From contig NZ_CP162129.1 of assembly GCF_040834005.1 (NCBI RefSeq), positions 1,593,501 through 1,657,500 on the forward strand: a stretch of DNA of 64,000 bases. Reading direction: 5' to 3'. Under the pieces are notes generated by a model. That model was not told the DNA's origin, did not search any database, and worked only from the letters and a program-made list of their open reading frames with translations. This DNA comes from Paenibacillus sp. PL2-23. Lineage in GTDB: Bacteria; Bacillota; Bacilli; Paenibacillales; Paenibacillaceae. A program made the translations under genes and the position numbers. This document shows positions 43,357 to 50,040 of this stretch, piece by piece. Numbering within the stretch: position 1 is the stretch's first letter; each line of letters begins with the position of its first letter.

Positions 43357-44399
43357 AGCAGCACCTCCGTCAACATGGCTCCCGCCAGCGTAAACGCAAA
43401 GACAAGACCGATAAGAAGCAACACAACTTTCACCTTAAAGGTTGAAAGCAGCATAAGCGTGTTTTTGAGATCCACCATTGGGCCAAAGACAAGAAACGCA
43501 AGCAGCGGACCCGTCTGGAACATGCCGCCGAACGAAGCGGCGATAAAGGCGTCGGTTGTGGAGCATATCGACAGCAGGAAGGCGAAAGCCATCATCAGCA
43601 TATAGCCCAGCAGTGGCTGATCCGCGATGGAGGCAAGCATTTCCCGTTCTATGGAGGTTTGAATAATAGCTGTCAGCAAGGCGCCAAAAATTAAATATTT
43701 GCCCATGTCAAAAAATTCATCCGACGCGTGCCCCAGCGTAGCGGACCATTTGCTTTGACCTTTTCCGCCGCCCGTGGCATGAGTATGTGTATGGGTATGG
43801 GTATGAGTATGAGCATGTATATGCGCATGTGCATGAGTATGGCCGGCCTCACGCAAAGGACTGTGCTTGGCGAATTTGGCGAACACCAGACCAATGCTGA
43901 CCGCAACGGCAAACGCGAGCGCCATTCGGGAATAGGTGACTTCCGGATTGGAGCGAAACGCGATATAGGTCGAGGAGAACACGATTGGATTAATAATCGG
44001 TCCTGCCAGTAAATACGTCATGCCGATATAGGCGGGCATACCCTTCCGGATAAGCCGACGAATAACGGGAATCATGCCGCATTCGCACAATGGAAAAATA
44101 ATGCCGAGCAGTCCGCCGAACAATAGTCCGCCCCAAATGCTGCTTGGTGTAAATCTTCTGATGGTTTCGTCAGAAACAAATACTTGCAGGATGGCCGAAA
44201 AAATAACGCCGAGCAATATAAACGGAAACGCTTCGAGCAGGATGCCGATAAACAGCACATTAAACGCTTGCAGCTGTGTTGATTGCAGTAAGGCTGTTAC
44301 GGTCGCAGGAGCCTCCCTGTTCAAGAGGATCAGGCCAAGCATTGCAATACAGCCCAGTGCCAGAAGCGGCGTGCCGTAACGGAATAGGGTTTGTCGCAT
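43353..44399 (-). CDS. YcgR-like permease with a His-rich loop
   Basis: 348 residues. About eight membrane segments in the DUF318/ArsP-type permease fold, with two repeated motifs, PLCECGMIPVIRRLIRKGMP (about 104-123) and SICSTTDAFIAASFGGMF (in parts). Between the halves lies an 11-His stretch alternating with Thr/Ala (HTHAHAHIHAH...), typical of zinc or other divalent-metal loops. ATG 44399 has AAAGGA 9 bases upstream; ATG 44420 lacks an SD. It leads an operon with the YcgQ-like gene under a Zur-like box. Zinc transport or delivery is inferred. Confidence 0.88.
   Translation of the reverse strand: MRQTLFRYGTPLLALGCIAMLGLILLNREAPATVTALLQSTQLQAFNVLFIGILLEAFPFILLGVIFSAILQVFVSDETIRRFTPSSIWGGLLFGGLLGIIFPLCECGMIPVIRRLIRKGMPAYIGMTYLLAGPIINPIVFSSTYIAFRSNPEVTYSRMALAFAVAVSIGLVFAKFAKHSPLREAGHTHAHAHIHAHTHTHTHTHTHATGGGKGQSKWSATLGHASDEFFDMGKYLIFGALLTAIIQTSIEREMLASIADQPLLGYMLMMAFAFLLSICSTTDAFIAASFGGMFQTGPLLAFLVFGPMVDLKNTLMLLSTFKVKVVLLLIGLVFAFTLAGAMLTEVLL
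43778..43842 (-). repeat. Alternating-His coding repeat
   Basis: Eleven CAT codons alternate with Thr, Ala or Ile codons over 65 bases, with a hexamer-like period (CATACC, CATACT, CATGCA). All eleven His codons are CAT. It forms the His-rich loop of the permease. Confidence 0.9.
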
Positions 44400-44438
44400 A
44401 GCCAGAAATCCTTTCTTCATTTGTTAATGAATGATTAA

Positions 44439-44453
44439 TAGTAACGATTACGA
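44439..44453 (+). promoter_or_regulatory. Zur-like operator of the permease pair
   Basis: TAGTAACGATTACGA matches the Bacillus Zur core TCGTAATNATTACGA at 12 of 14 defined positions, with mismatches only at positions 2 and 7. It is 40 bases upstream of the permease start at 44399, where it would overlap the promoter. Confidence 0.6.
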
Positions 44454-44501
44454 ATCCACACCTTACTATAACATATGCTGCTTGTCCCGGCTATAGGACT
44501 A

Positions 44502-44690
44502 CTATCTTCGTTCGGTTCCGTTTTCCTTCCGTCTCAGTCTCGCTTTGGTAATGAAGCCCGCTCCGATGCTGAAGAAGGTCAGTACGCTGAATACAAGCAC
44601 CAGCCAGCCGTTGTGGGCGATGGAGATAGCGGTTGCGCTCATGAAGAGAACGGATAAGCAAGCAAAAAACAACGATAACGATTTAGACAT
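44502..44690 (-). CDS. Small two-TM membrane protein (YlaF/DUF5325-like)
   Basis: 62 residues with two hydrophobic segments (about 5-25 and 28-47) and a basic tail (KARLRRKENGTERR). Size and layout resemble the DUF5325/YlaF family of small bacillar membrane proteins, though that assignment is tentative. AAAGGAG lies 9 bases before ATG 44690. It is a single gene between the Zur-like box and the SASP gene, divergent from the latter. Confidence 0.65.
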   Translation of the reverse strand: MSKSLSLFFACLSVLFMSATAISIAHNGWLVLVFSVLTFFSIGAGFITKARLRRKENGTERR

Positions 44691-44716
44691 GCCAGCACTC
44701 CTTTCCGAACTATTTT

Positions 44717-44744
44717 GAAAATATTTTTAAGTCCTAGCATACTT
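44717..44744 (+). promoter_or_regulatory. Possible SigG/SigF promoter of the SASP gene
   Basis: CATACTT (44738-44744) is close to the forespore -10 CATACTA, with GAAAA 16 bases upstream in place of the -35 GNATR. The gene class supports it; the spacing is one or two bases short. Confidence 0.35.
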
Positions 44745-44819
44745 TTTTGGACGATGCACATAATAACTTTGCAAGCTTGCAACACAACAAAGTGCAGAGG
44801 ACGAAAGGAGATTTATCCT

Positions 44820-45029
44820 ATGAGCAGAAGTAACCAACTGGTGGTTCCACAAGCAACGCAAGCACTTGAGCAACTGAAAATGGAAGCAGCACAAACACTT
44901 GGCGTACAAATCCCTGCTGACGGTTACTACGGCAACGTATCCACTCGCGACGCTGGTTCGCTTGGCGGCTACATCACGAAAAAGCTGGTTCAAATTGCAG
45001 AGCAGCAATTGTCCGGCGGAATCCGTTAA
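44820..45029 (+). CDS. Alpha/beta-type small acid-soluble spore protein
   Basis: 69 residues. It has both SASP motifs: LEQLKMEAAQTLGV, where the germination protease GPR cuts after the Glu, and GGYITKKLVQIAEQQL. These proteins coat spore DNA in the forespore, shifting it to an A-like form resistant to UV and heat, and supply amino acids at germination. The start at ATG 44820 follows AAAGGAG by 10 bases; the upstream codons in frame are not part of the family. A hairpin follows. Confidence 0.97.
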   Translation: MSRSNQLVVPQATQALEQLKMEAAQTLGVQIPADGYYGNVSTRDAGSLGGYITKKLVQIAEQQLSGGIR

Positions 45030-45058
45030 TCGCTTCTCATACACAATGTTGACTGATA

Positions 45059-45082
45059 GGCCCAAGGGTAACCTTGGGTCTT
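45059..45082 (+). terminator. Terminator of the SASP gene
   Basis: GGCCCAAGG (45059-45067) pairs with CCTTGGGTC (45072-45080) with one wobble, GTAA loop. The T tract is short. Confidence 0.6.
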
Positions 45083-45099
45083 ACCCTATTGGATCTGAC

Positions 45100-45138
45100 T
45101 CCAAAAGAATGGCCCCATCCCATTGTGCAGGATGAGGC
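45100..45138 (-). terminator. Probable terminator of the membrane hydrolase gene
   Basis: GCCCCATCC (45112-45120) pairs with GGATGAGGC (45130-45138) with one mismatch; on the minus strand it is followed by CATTCTTTTGG. Confidence 0.5.
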
Positions 45139-45176
45139 TTGTTCTCGTCAATGCACGCTAAGCGCGCAACCTCTAT

Positions 45177-46163
45177 TTAATAAGTATCCATCCGCAGCCG
45201 CTTCGATAATCGATCGTCGCTCAGCCACCCCACATAGGAGCCAACCGTCTCAAACTGCTTGTTCATAAGCAGAACGCCGACGAAGGGATATTGCTTGCGA
45301 TGGCGGTATCTCACATCCGACCATCTGACCTCATAGCCCCAGCCGTGCTCCTTCACATCCGCGCAGGCAAAGCTAGTGAAGTACAGGAACGATCGGATGG
45401 CGGGATCGCTTTTGGATTTTTCGACGGCCATATGGGTGGAGCACTTGACGCTGTCCAGCCAGCTCAGCGAGCGTCCCCGCAGGATGCCGATATGGAAGGA
45501 TTGGTCTTCGGAATGCTTGACCACATTCCAGATGGATAAGGAAATGGTCGGAATCGCGATGTAAGAATCGCCCTTCCGGTGATGCTTGTCCAGGCTTTCC
45601 AGCAGACGCACCGTTCTTCTGGCCGTAACGGTTCGCCATACAAAATAGAGGGTCAGCAGCGTATACAGGATCGGGAACAGCTCCGCGGGATTTACGAGCC
45701 CGCCCGCCCACAGTAAAATAGCAATAATGTGGGATGTAAATATGACGGGATCAAAGATGTGAATAATATTCCATGAAATCCACTTCTCATTGAAAGGCCG
45801 CATGGCTTGTGTGCCGTACGTATTGAACAGGTCGGTAAAAACATGCACACATACCGCCAGCAGCACCCAGCCCCCAACATGAAGCCATGGCAGGCTGCCC
45901 CGGTAGATCAGCTGGAGCAGGCCGGTAATGGCTGCCGTCCAGATGAGCACAGCGGGCAGCGAATGTGAAAGTCCTCTGTGATTCCGGATATAACAAGCGT
46001 TGCCTCTGAGCCGCAGCACGTTGTCCAAATCCGGCGCTTGCGAGCCGGCTATGGTGCCAATCAATACGGCGGTATGCACGGCGGGATTAGCGGCGACGAC
46101 GGGATCAACCATCGCCAGGCCAGCAAGCCCGATGCCCATAACGAGATGTGTGCCAGTATCCAT
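45177..46163 (-). CDS. Membrane-bound metal-dependent hydrolase (YdjM/YvsG-like)
   Basis: 328 residues. The N-terminal half has four membrane segments and the metal motif pattern of this family: MDTGTHLVMG (first His), SQAPDLDNVLR, NHRGLSHSL (HRG-x-x-HS) and VHVFTDLFNTYGTQ with acidic and His ligands. The C-terminal 130 residues are soluble. YdjM is tied to the SOS response in E. coli, but the function in bacilli is unknown. ATG 46163 has GGGAGG 12 bases upstream; an extra 22 open codons upstream lack support. Confidence 0.85.
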   Translation of the reverse strand: MDTGTHLVMGIGLAGLAMVDPVVAANPAVHTAVLIGTIAGSQAPDLDNVLRLRGNACYIRNHRGLSHSLPAVLIWTAAITGLLQLIYRGSLPWLHVGGWVLLAVCVHVFTDLFNTYGTQAMRPFNEKWISWNIIHIFDPVIFTSHIIAILLWAGGLVNPAELFPILYTLLTLYFVWRTVTARRTVRLLESLDKHHRKGDSYIAIPTISLSIWNVVKHSEDQSFHIGILRGRSLSWLDSVKCSTHMAVEKSKSDPAIRSFLYFTSFACADVKEHGWGYEVRWSDVRYRHRKQYPFVGVLLMNKQFETVGSYVGWLSDDRLSKRLRMDTY

Positions 46164-46255
46164 AAGGTGTTTTGCCTCCCTGATGTCATGATTAGGGATA
46201 GTATCGCCTTGGAGCTGTTTCTTTATCAACGCGCCAGAGAGGAGACTTGAGCCAA

Positions 46256-46561
46256 ATGTATATGTGTTTTGCAGAATATCGGATTATGCCGGAATACAGG
46301 GAATCATTCCTAGCCGTCAGCGAAAGGCTAGTTGCGGAGGAGCAGGGACGCGTCCGCTTGTACGAGGGTACGGATCAGCCAGGCTTGTTCGTAGAGGTAT
46401 GGGAGGCTCCCAGCGAGGAGGAGGCGGAACGCGTGAAGGAAGAACGCCTCAGCGGGCGTTCTTCCTGGTCCGAGCTGCTGCCGTTCATATCGGGGGGAGC
46501 GGCAAAGCTTCACGTATGGACGTTCAGGCCGGTGATTACCGGTCAGGGATCGACGGATTGA
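46256..46561 (+). CDS. Small protein resembling ABM-type alpha/beta-barrel proteins
   Basis: 101 residues, soluble. The pattern CFAEYRIMPEYRESFLAVSER (in parts), a beta strand with GLFVEVWEAPSEEEAERVKEER (in parts) and a final KLHVWTF strand fit a dimeric ferredoxin-like barrel as in antibiotic-biosynthesis monooxygenase-like proteins. No cofactor residues can be named. ATG 46256 follows GAGAGGAG by 11 bases. It is divergent from the membrane hydrolase and convergent with gerQ. Function unknown. Confidence 0.7.
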   Translation: MYMCFAEYRIMPEYRESFLAVSERLVAEEQGRVRLYEGTDQPGLFVEVWEAPSEEEAERVKEERLSGRSSWSELLPFISGGAAKLHVWTFRPVITGQGSTD

Positions 46562-46591
46562 TTGAGCCGGGGCCTGGGGAGGGCCGAGGAG

Positions 46592-47146
46592 CTAGGTGCC
46601 GCTAATGGGAGTGCTTTGTGTGACAACCTCTCCATGGAACGGATATTCATAATTGATCGGCTCGTCGAACGTTACGTAATCCAGATTCAGCATGAGGAGC
46701 AGGAAACGCATGCCTGTTGCTGGATCGCTGATGACAATGTGATCGCGGCCTGCGGCCTCGATGACGCCTTTGAATATTTTGGCATTCCAATCGCGATTAT
46801 TTTCATATGTCATATAGAAGGTAGCCAGCTTGCCGCGATTCAGGCGCAAAATGTTTTCAACATAGGACTCCTCCACGGCTGGCAGCGTTACGATGCTTCC
46901 ACCGGCAGGCGTAACGAATGCGCCGCTTGGCACTGGCGGGGGCACCTGCGCGCTGGAAGGATACATAGCGCCTCCAGTTGGCACAGGCATCGACATAGGC
47001 ATCATCATTGGTGCAGGAGCGGTCATGCCGTCATTGGCAGGAACAGCCGAGATTGTCGCTGTCTGCTGGTATCCGTATGGATAGTAGCCGCCTCCCGTAC
47101 TGTAGCCTCCAGCTTGCTGTTCCGGTCTGTAACCGTAATTCGTCAT
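46592..47146 (-). CDS. gerQ: GerQ spore coat protein
   Basis: 184 residues. The Gly/Tyr/Pro/Met-rich N-terminal half (about 1-95) is low complexity; the C-terminal half is the conserved GerQ domain (ESYVENILRLNRGKLATFYM in parts, VIEAAGRDHIVISDP, LDYVTFDEPINYEYPF). GerQ is needed for CwlJ to localise and act on spore cortex during germination. Bacillus GerQ is cross-linked by transglutaminase through lysines at its extreme N-terminus; here the first Lys is only near residue 106. ATG 47146 follows GAGG by 9 bases. It lies directly downstream of cwlJ, the expected operon. Confidence 0.93.
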   Translation of the reverse strand: MTNYGYRPEQQAGGYSTGGGYYPYGYQQTATISAVPANDGMTAPAPMMMPMSMPVPTGGAMYPSSAQVPPPVPSGAFVTPAGGSIVTLPAVEESYVENILRLNRGKLATFYMTYENNRDWNAKIFKGVIEAAGRDHIVISDPATGMRFLLLMLNLDYVTFDEPINYEYPFHGEVVTQSTPISGT

Positions 47147-47167
47147 GCTGATCATCCTCGCTTTCGC

Positions 47168-47590
47168 TTAATATACGGCAGGACAGTCGCCTGCGGTCGG
47201 AGTATAGAAGCAATGCGCTTTGTATCGACCGCTGTTGTACTGATCCCACCACGTGCCGGGGCATCCGCCGGCCGGCCGGAAAAACCAGAGCGCGTTGGAT
47301 GCGGGATGCTGCCGCTCGCCATTAATGACCCGCTTGGCGAGACGGATCTCGCTCTCCCGCGCCCTTTGATAGAAGTAGCTTTTCTGAATAGCCTCGAAGC
47401 CGCCGGGGCTTTGGTACACCATCTGAGGAATAGAACGTATGTTTTTGAAATCGAGACAGTTGCCTCGTATGCGGTTGACTCCGACGTTGCCGACCATCAG
47501 CATGCCAAGCTCGCCTTCGCCCTCCGCCTCCGCGCGCAGCAGCCTCGCCAGCATCTTCGTATCCTCCGCGTTTGTCTTAATAACCGCCAC
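47168..47590 (-). CDS. cwlJ: CwlJ, germination-specific cortex-lytic enzyme
   Basis: 140 residues, no signal peptide, as in CwlJ. SleB/CwlJ hydrolase fold with the catalytic Glu region LARLLRAEAEGEGELGM (in parts; about 14-30), MVYQSPGGFEAI, HPASNALWFF and the Cys-containing end CPGTWWDQYNSGRYKAHCFY (in parts). It breaks down cortex muramic-lactam peptidoglycan, is triggered by Ca-DPA, and depends on GerQ. The start is GTG 47590, 10 bases after AAAGGA. It is the first gene of cwlJ-gerQ. A mother-cell promoter is expected but not recognised. Confidence 0.95.
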   Translation of the reverse strand: MAVIKTNAEDTKMLARLLRAEAEGEGELGMLMVGNVGVNRIRGNCLDFKNIRSIPQMVYQSPGGFEAIQKSYFYQRARESEIRLAKRVINGERQHPASNALWFFRPAGGCPGTWWDQYNSGRYKAHCFYTPTAGDCPAVY

Positions 47591-47714
47591 AGATGCACTT
47601 CCTTTCTCATAGGCGTTCGACTACATGGTTATTGTATTGCCATGGTGTTCGATTGGTTCCTGGCCCATTATAATTGAGTGGTCGTGTCGAAATGATGAAC
47701 AACAGCCGCGAACG

Positions 47715-47743
47715 TTGTCATGCCTTCTTTTTTTCGGTATGAT
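47715..47743 (+). promoter_or_regulatory. Promoter of ctaB-sco
   Basis: TTGTCA (47715-47720), 17-base spacer, TATGAT (47738-47743). A TGTCGAA heptamer (0A-box-like) is at 47685-47691, 23 bases upstream of the -35. Confidence 0.6.
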
Positions 47744-47818
47744 TAGATTCGATTATCATTGAATGGAAGATGCGCGTTTTATCGCGTCTTGTCGCACAAC
47801 TCGGGAGGCTGGCATGAA

Positions 47819-48676
47819 GTGCTTAAAGATTTAATTGCATTAACGAAACCGCGGCTCCTTCGACTGAACATCTTTGCGGCTCTAGGCGGTTTTTGGGTAG
47901 CCTCCAAGTGGGAATTCGATATTCCCCTTATGATATGGATGCTGATCGGCTCCACGTTAACGATGGCGTCTGCAACAGTCGTGAACAACTACTATGACAG
48001 AGAGCTCGACCAGAAGATGGAACGCACGAGGAACCGCACCCTGCCGCTGGGACGGATGAAGCCTGGGGCGGTGCTCGCTTATGGTCTCATCATGGGAGTG
48101 CTCGGCATCTCGATATTGTTCCTGCTCGTCCATCCCATTACAGGCTGGCTGGGGCTGCTGGGCTGGTTCGCCTATATTGTGATCTACACGATGTGGCTGA
48201 AGCGCTCCTCCACCTGGAGCACCTCAATTGGCGGCATCTCCGGGGCGATGCCTCCGGTCATCGGTTATTGCGCCGTAACCGGTGAGGTCGATGCCGGCGC
48301 CTGGATGCTGTTCGCGCTGCTGTTCCTGTGGCAGCCGGCGCACTTCTGGTCGCTCGCCATTCGCCGGGTAGAGGAGTACAGGGAGGCGGGTTTCCCGCTG
48401 CTGCCCGTGGTGAAGGGCATCAAACGGACAAAGCTGCAGATGATCCCTTATGTGCTGCTGCTTATCCCAACGGTTTGGCTCCTGTTCGAGCTGGAATATG
48501 TTGGATGGTACTTTCTTGTGATTTCGCTGGCGCTCAGCGTCTTATGGCTGGTGCATACACTGACAGGCCTTAAGGCTAAGGATACGGAGAAATGGGCCAA
48601 AGCAAACTTTTTAATTTCGGTGAACTATTTGATGATCGTCTTTATCGTTATGATTCTGGATACGGCGCGTATGTAA
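47819..48676 (+). CDS. ctaB: Protoheme IX farnesyltransferase (heme O synthase)
   Basis: Adds farnesyl to heme B to give heme O for cytochrome oxidase. 285 residues with about eight to nine membrane segments of the UbiA fold. The prenyl-diphosphate motif NNYYDRELDQKMERT (about 64-78) and the second Asp-rich-like loop YREAGFPLLPVVKG (in parts) are present, and the start LIALTKPRLLRLN is typical. The start is GTG 47819, 11 bases after GGGAGG; upstream in-frame codons are unsupported. It is followed 25 bases later by sco, one operon. Confidence 0.95.
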   Translation: MLKDLIALTKPRLLRLNIFAALGGFWVASKWEFDIPLMIWMLIGSTLTMASATVVNNYYDRELDQKMERTRNRTLPLGRMKPGAVLAYGLIMGVLGISILFLLVHPITGWLGLLGWFAYIVIYTMWLKRSSTWSTSIGGISGAMPPVIGYCAVTGEVDAGAWMLFALLFLWQPAHFWSLAIRRVEEYREAGFPLLPVVKGIKRTKLQMIPYVLLLIPTVWLLFELEYVGWYFLVISLALSVLWLVHTLTGLKAKDTEKWAKANFLISVNYLMIVFIVMILDTARM

Positions 48677-48701
48677 CGGGATCGGGAAGGATGTGTGGGG
48701 C

Positions 48702-49313
48702 ATGAGCTTTATCAGAAAACACAGCTGCAAGCTTGCTGTGCTCGCCTTGTGCGCGGCTATGGGCATTTATTTGTTGTTTACTTATGTGTGGAAGCCGGCG
48801 GAGCCGCTGCCAATTGTGCAGGCTGCGCCGTCATTCGAGATGACGGATATCGACGGCAATACCGTATCGCTGGACTCGACAAACGGCAAGGTTCGGCTGG
48901 TGTACTTCTACTTCGCCAATTGCCCGGATGTGTGTCCGCCTACGACCTATCTGCTGGGGGAGGCGCAGGAGAAGCTGCGCGAGGAGGGCTCGCTCGGCAA
49001 GGACGTGGAGCTGATCTCCATTACATTCGATCCGGAGCGGGATACCCCGGAGGTTATCCGGGAATTCGCGATCAATATGGAGGTGGAATTCGACGGCTGG
49101 CACTTCCTGCGCGGCGAAGAAGAGGCAACGATTCAGCTGGCTCGCGATTTCGAGGTAGCGGTGGTCAAGGATGAGAAGAACAATACGTTCATCCACTCCA
49201 ACGCCATCATGCTCCTGGACCAGGACGGACAAATTCGAATGTGGATGAACGGCAGCGACCTTGAGGTTGTTACGCCGGAATATATAGTGAAGCAAGTGAA
49301 CAGGCTGCTCTAG
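48702..49313 (+). CDS. SCO1/SenC-type copper chaperone
   Basis: 203 residues. One N-terminal membrane anchor (about 8-27), then a thioredoxin-fold domain facing outside with the Cu ligands CPDVC (CxxxC, about 70-74) and His in FIHSNA (about 161). It delivers copper to the CuA site of cytochrome c oxidase subunit II. ATG 48702 is preferred; GTG 48693 is the alternative. It is downstream of ctaB in one unit, and its stop overlaps the convergent Toprim gene stop. Confidence 0.93.
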   Translation: MSFIRKHSCKLAVLALCAAMGIYLLFTYVWKPAEPLPIVQAAPSFEMTDIDGNTVSLDSTNGKVRLVYFYFANCPDVCPPTTYLLGEAQEKLREEGSLGKDVELISITFDPERDTPEVIREFAINMEVEFDGWHFLRGEEEATIQLARDFEVAVVKDEKNNTFIHSNAIMLLDQDGQIRMWMNGSDLEVVTPEYIVKQVNRLL

Positions 49314-49681
49314 AATTCATCCTTGCTCCATTGGCTGGCGGGACTTTGCGCGGGTAACACGATATGCGCATCAAGTCCCGCCTTTTCTAATTGCTGGACC
49401 AAATAATCCTCGGGCGTGTGCTCCACGCCTGCATACCCTCTTCTCGTATAGATGTGCTCGGCGTCGGGAAACAGATCACGAAGCATGCCGCGAATCCGCT
49501 TGCCGGAGGAATCGTTGTCGGTGAAGATGAACACCTGGCGGTCCCCGACCGCCTTGCGCAGCTTCTCAAGCTGCTCCGTGCCCGGCGTGCCGAAGGTGCA
49601 ATAAATATCGACCCTGTCGTCAAGCACCCGCCTCAGTCTGCTCCTGTCGTTTTTCCCCTCGACTACGATGGCAATATCCAC
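49310..49681 (-). CDS. Toprim domain protein (YusF/RNase M5-like)
   Basis: 123 residues, a single Toprim domain: IAIVVEGKNDRSRLRRVL (first acidic motif EGKND, about 8-12), VFIFTDNDSSGKRIRGML (DxDxxG-type, about 51-67) and VEHTPEDYLVQQL. Toprim domains hold Mg2+ for phosphoryl transfer in topoisomerases, primases and RNase M5. It is too short to be RNase M5 (rnmV) and the job is unknown. The start is GTG 49681 after GAGGAGG. Its stop and that of sco share the same CTAG. Confidence 0.88.
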   Translation of the reverse strand: MDIAIVVEGKNDRSRLRRVLDDRVDIYCTFGTPGTEQLEKLRKAVGDRQVFIFTDNDSSGKRIRGMLRDLFPDAEHIYTRRGYAGVEHTPEDYLVQQLEKAGLDAHIVLPAQSPASQWSKDEF

Positions 49682-49733
49682 GAGCCTCGCCTCCTCTATC
49701 GCTATACGCCTAGTGTACCACCAATATGCGGCA

Positions 49734-49771
49734 CGGCAAAACGGACGGCCCGCACTCGGCGGACCGCCCGT
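49734..49771 (-). terminator. Probable terminator of the YjcZ-like gene
   Basis: CGGACGG (49742-49748) pairs with CCGCCCG (49764-49770) with a wobble, further inner GGCGG/CCGCC pairing, then T4 on the minus strand (complement of 49738-49741). Confidence 0.5.
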
Positions 49772-49792
49772 CTTGAGGAGCTTATGATCGGC

Positions 49793-49912
49793 TTACCAGA
49801 AGCCGGCACATGCGATAATTACGAGCAGAATGAACAATACGAGAACGCCTACTACGTTGTTGCTGCCATGGTGGCCGCAGCCTTTGTCGAAAGCGGAGTT
49901 AACACCAGTCAT
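49793..49912 (-). CDS. YjcZ-like small sporulation-associated membrane protein
   Basis: 39 residues. It begins MTGVNSAFDKGCGHHGSNN and ends in one hydrophobic helix, VVGVLVLFILLVIIACAGFW, the layout of the YjcZ/YhzD-type small proteins of spore formers (Gly-rich head plus LIVVLFILLIIVG-like helix). AGGTGA lies 7-8 bases before ATG 49912. It is followed by a GC-rich hairpin. It was found by reading the gap between the Toprim and MFS genes; the match to YjcZ is by pattern, not by alignment. Confidence 0.7.
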   Translation of the reverse strand: MTGVNSAFDKGCGHHGSNNVVGVLVLFILLVIIACAGFW

Positions 49913-50040
49913 CTATTTGTCACCTCTCTCGCCATTGTTTGAGAGCCAAGCGTGGTCCATCGAGCTGCTGTTTGGTTCGTTGTTCATGGCCGCTTGACAT
50001 AATGTATCCTATGAGCGGAGGAGACGAATGCCTTGTGCGT

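Noticed and set aside
46562..47677. 371-codon plus-strand frame opposite gerQ and cwlJ
   Set aside because: Antisense to two recognised germination genes; no SD or domain.
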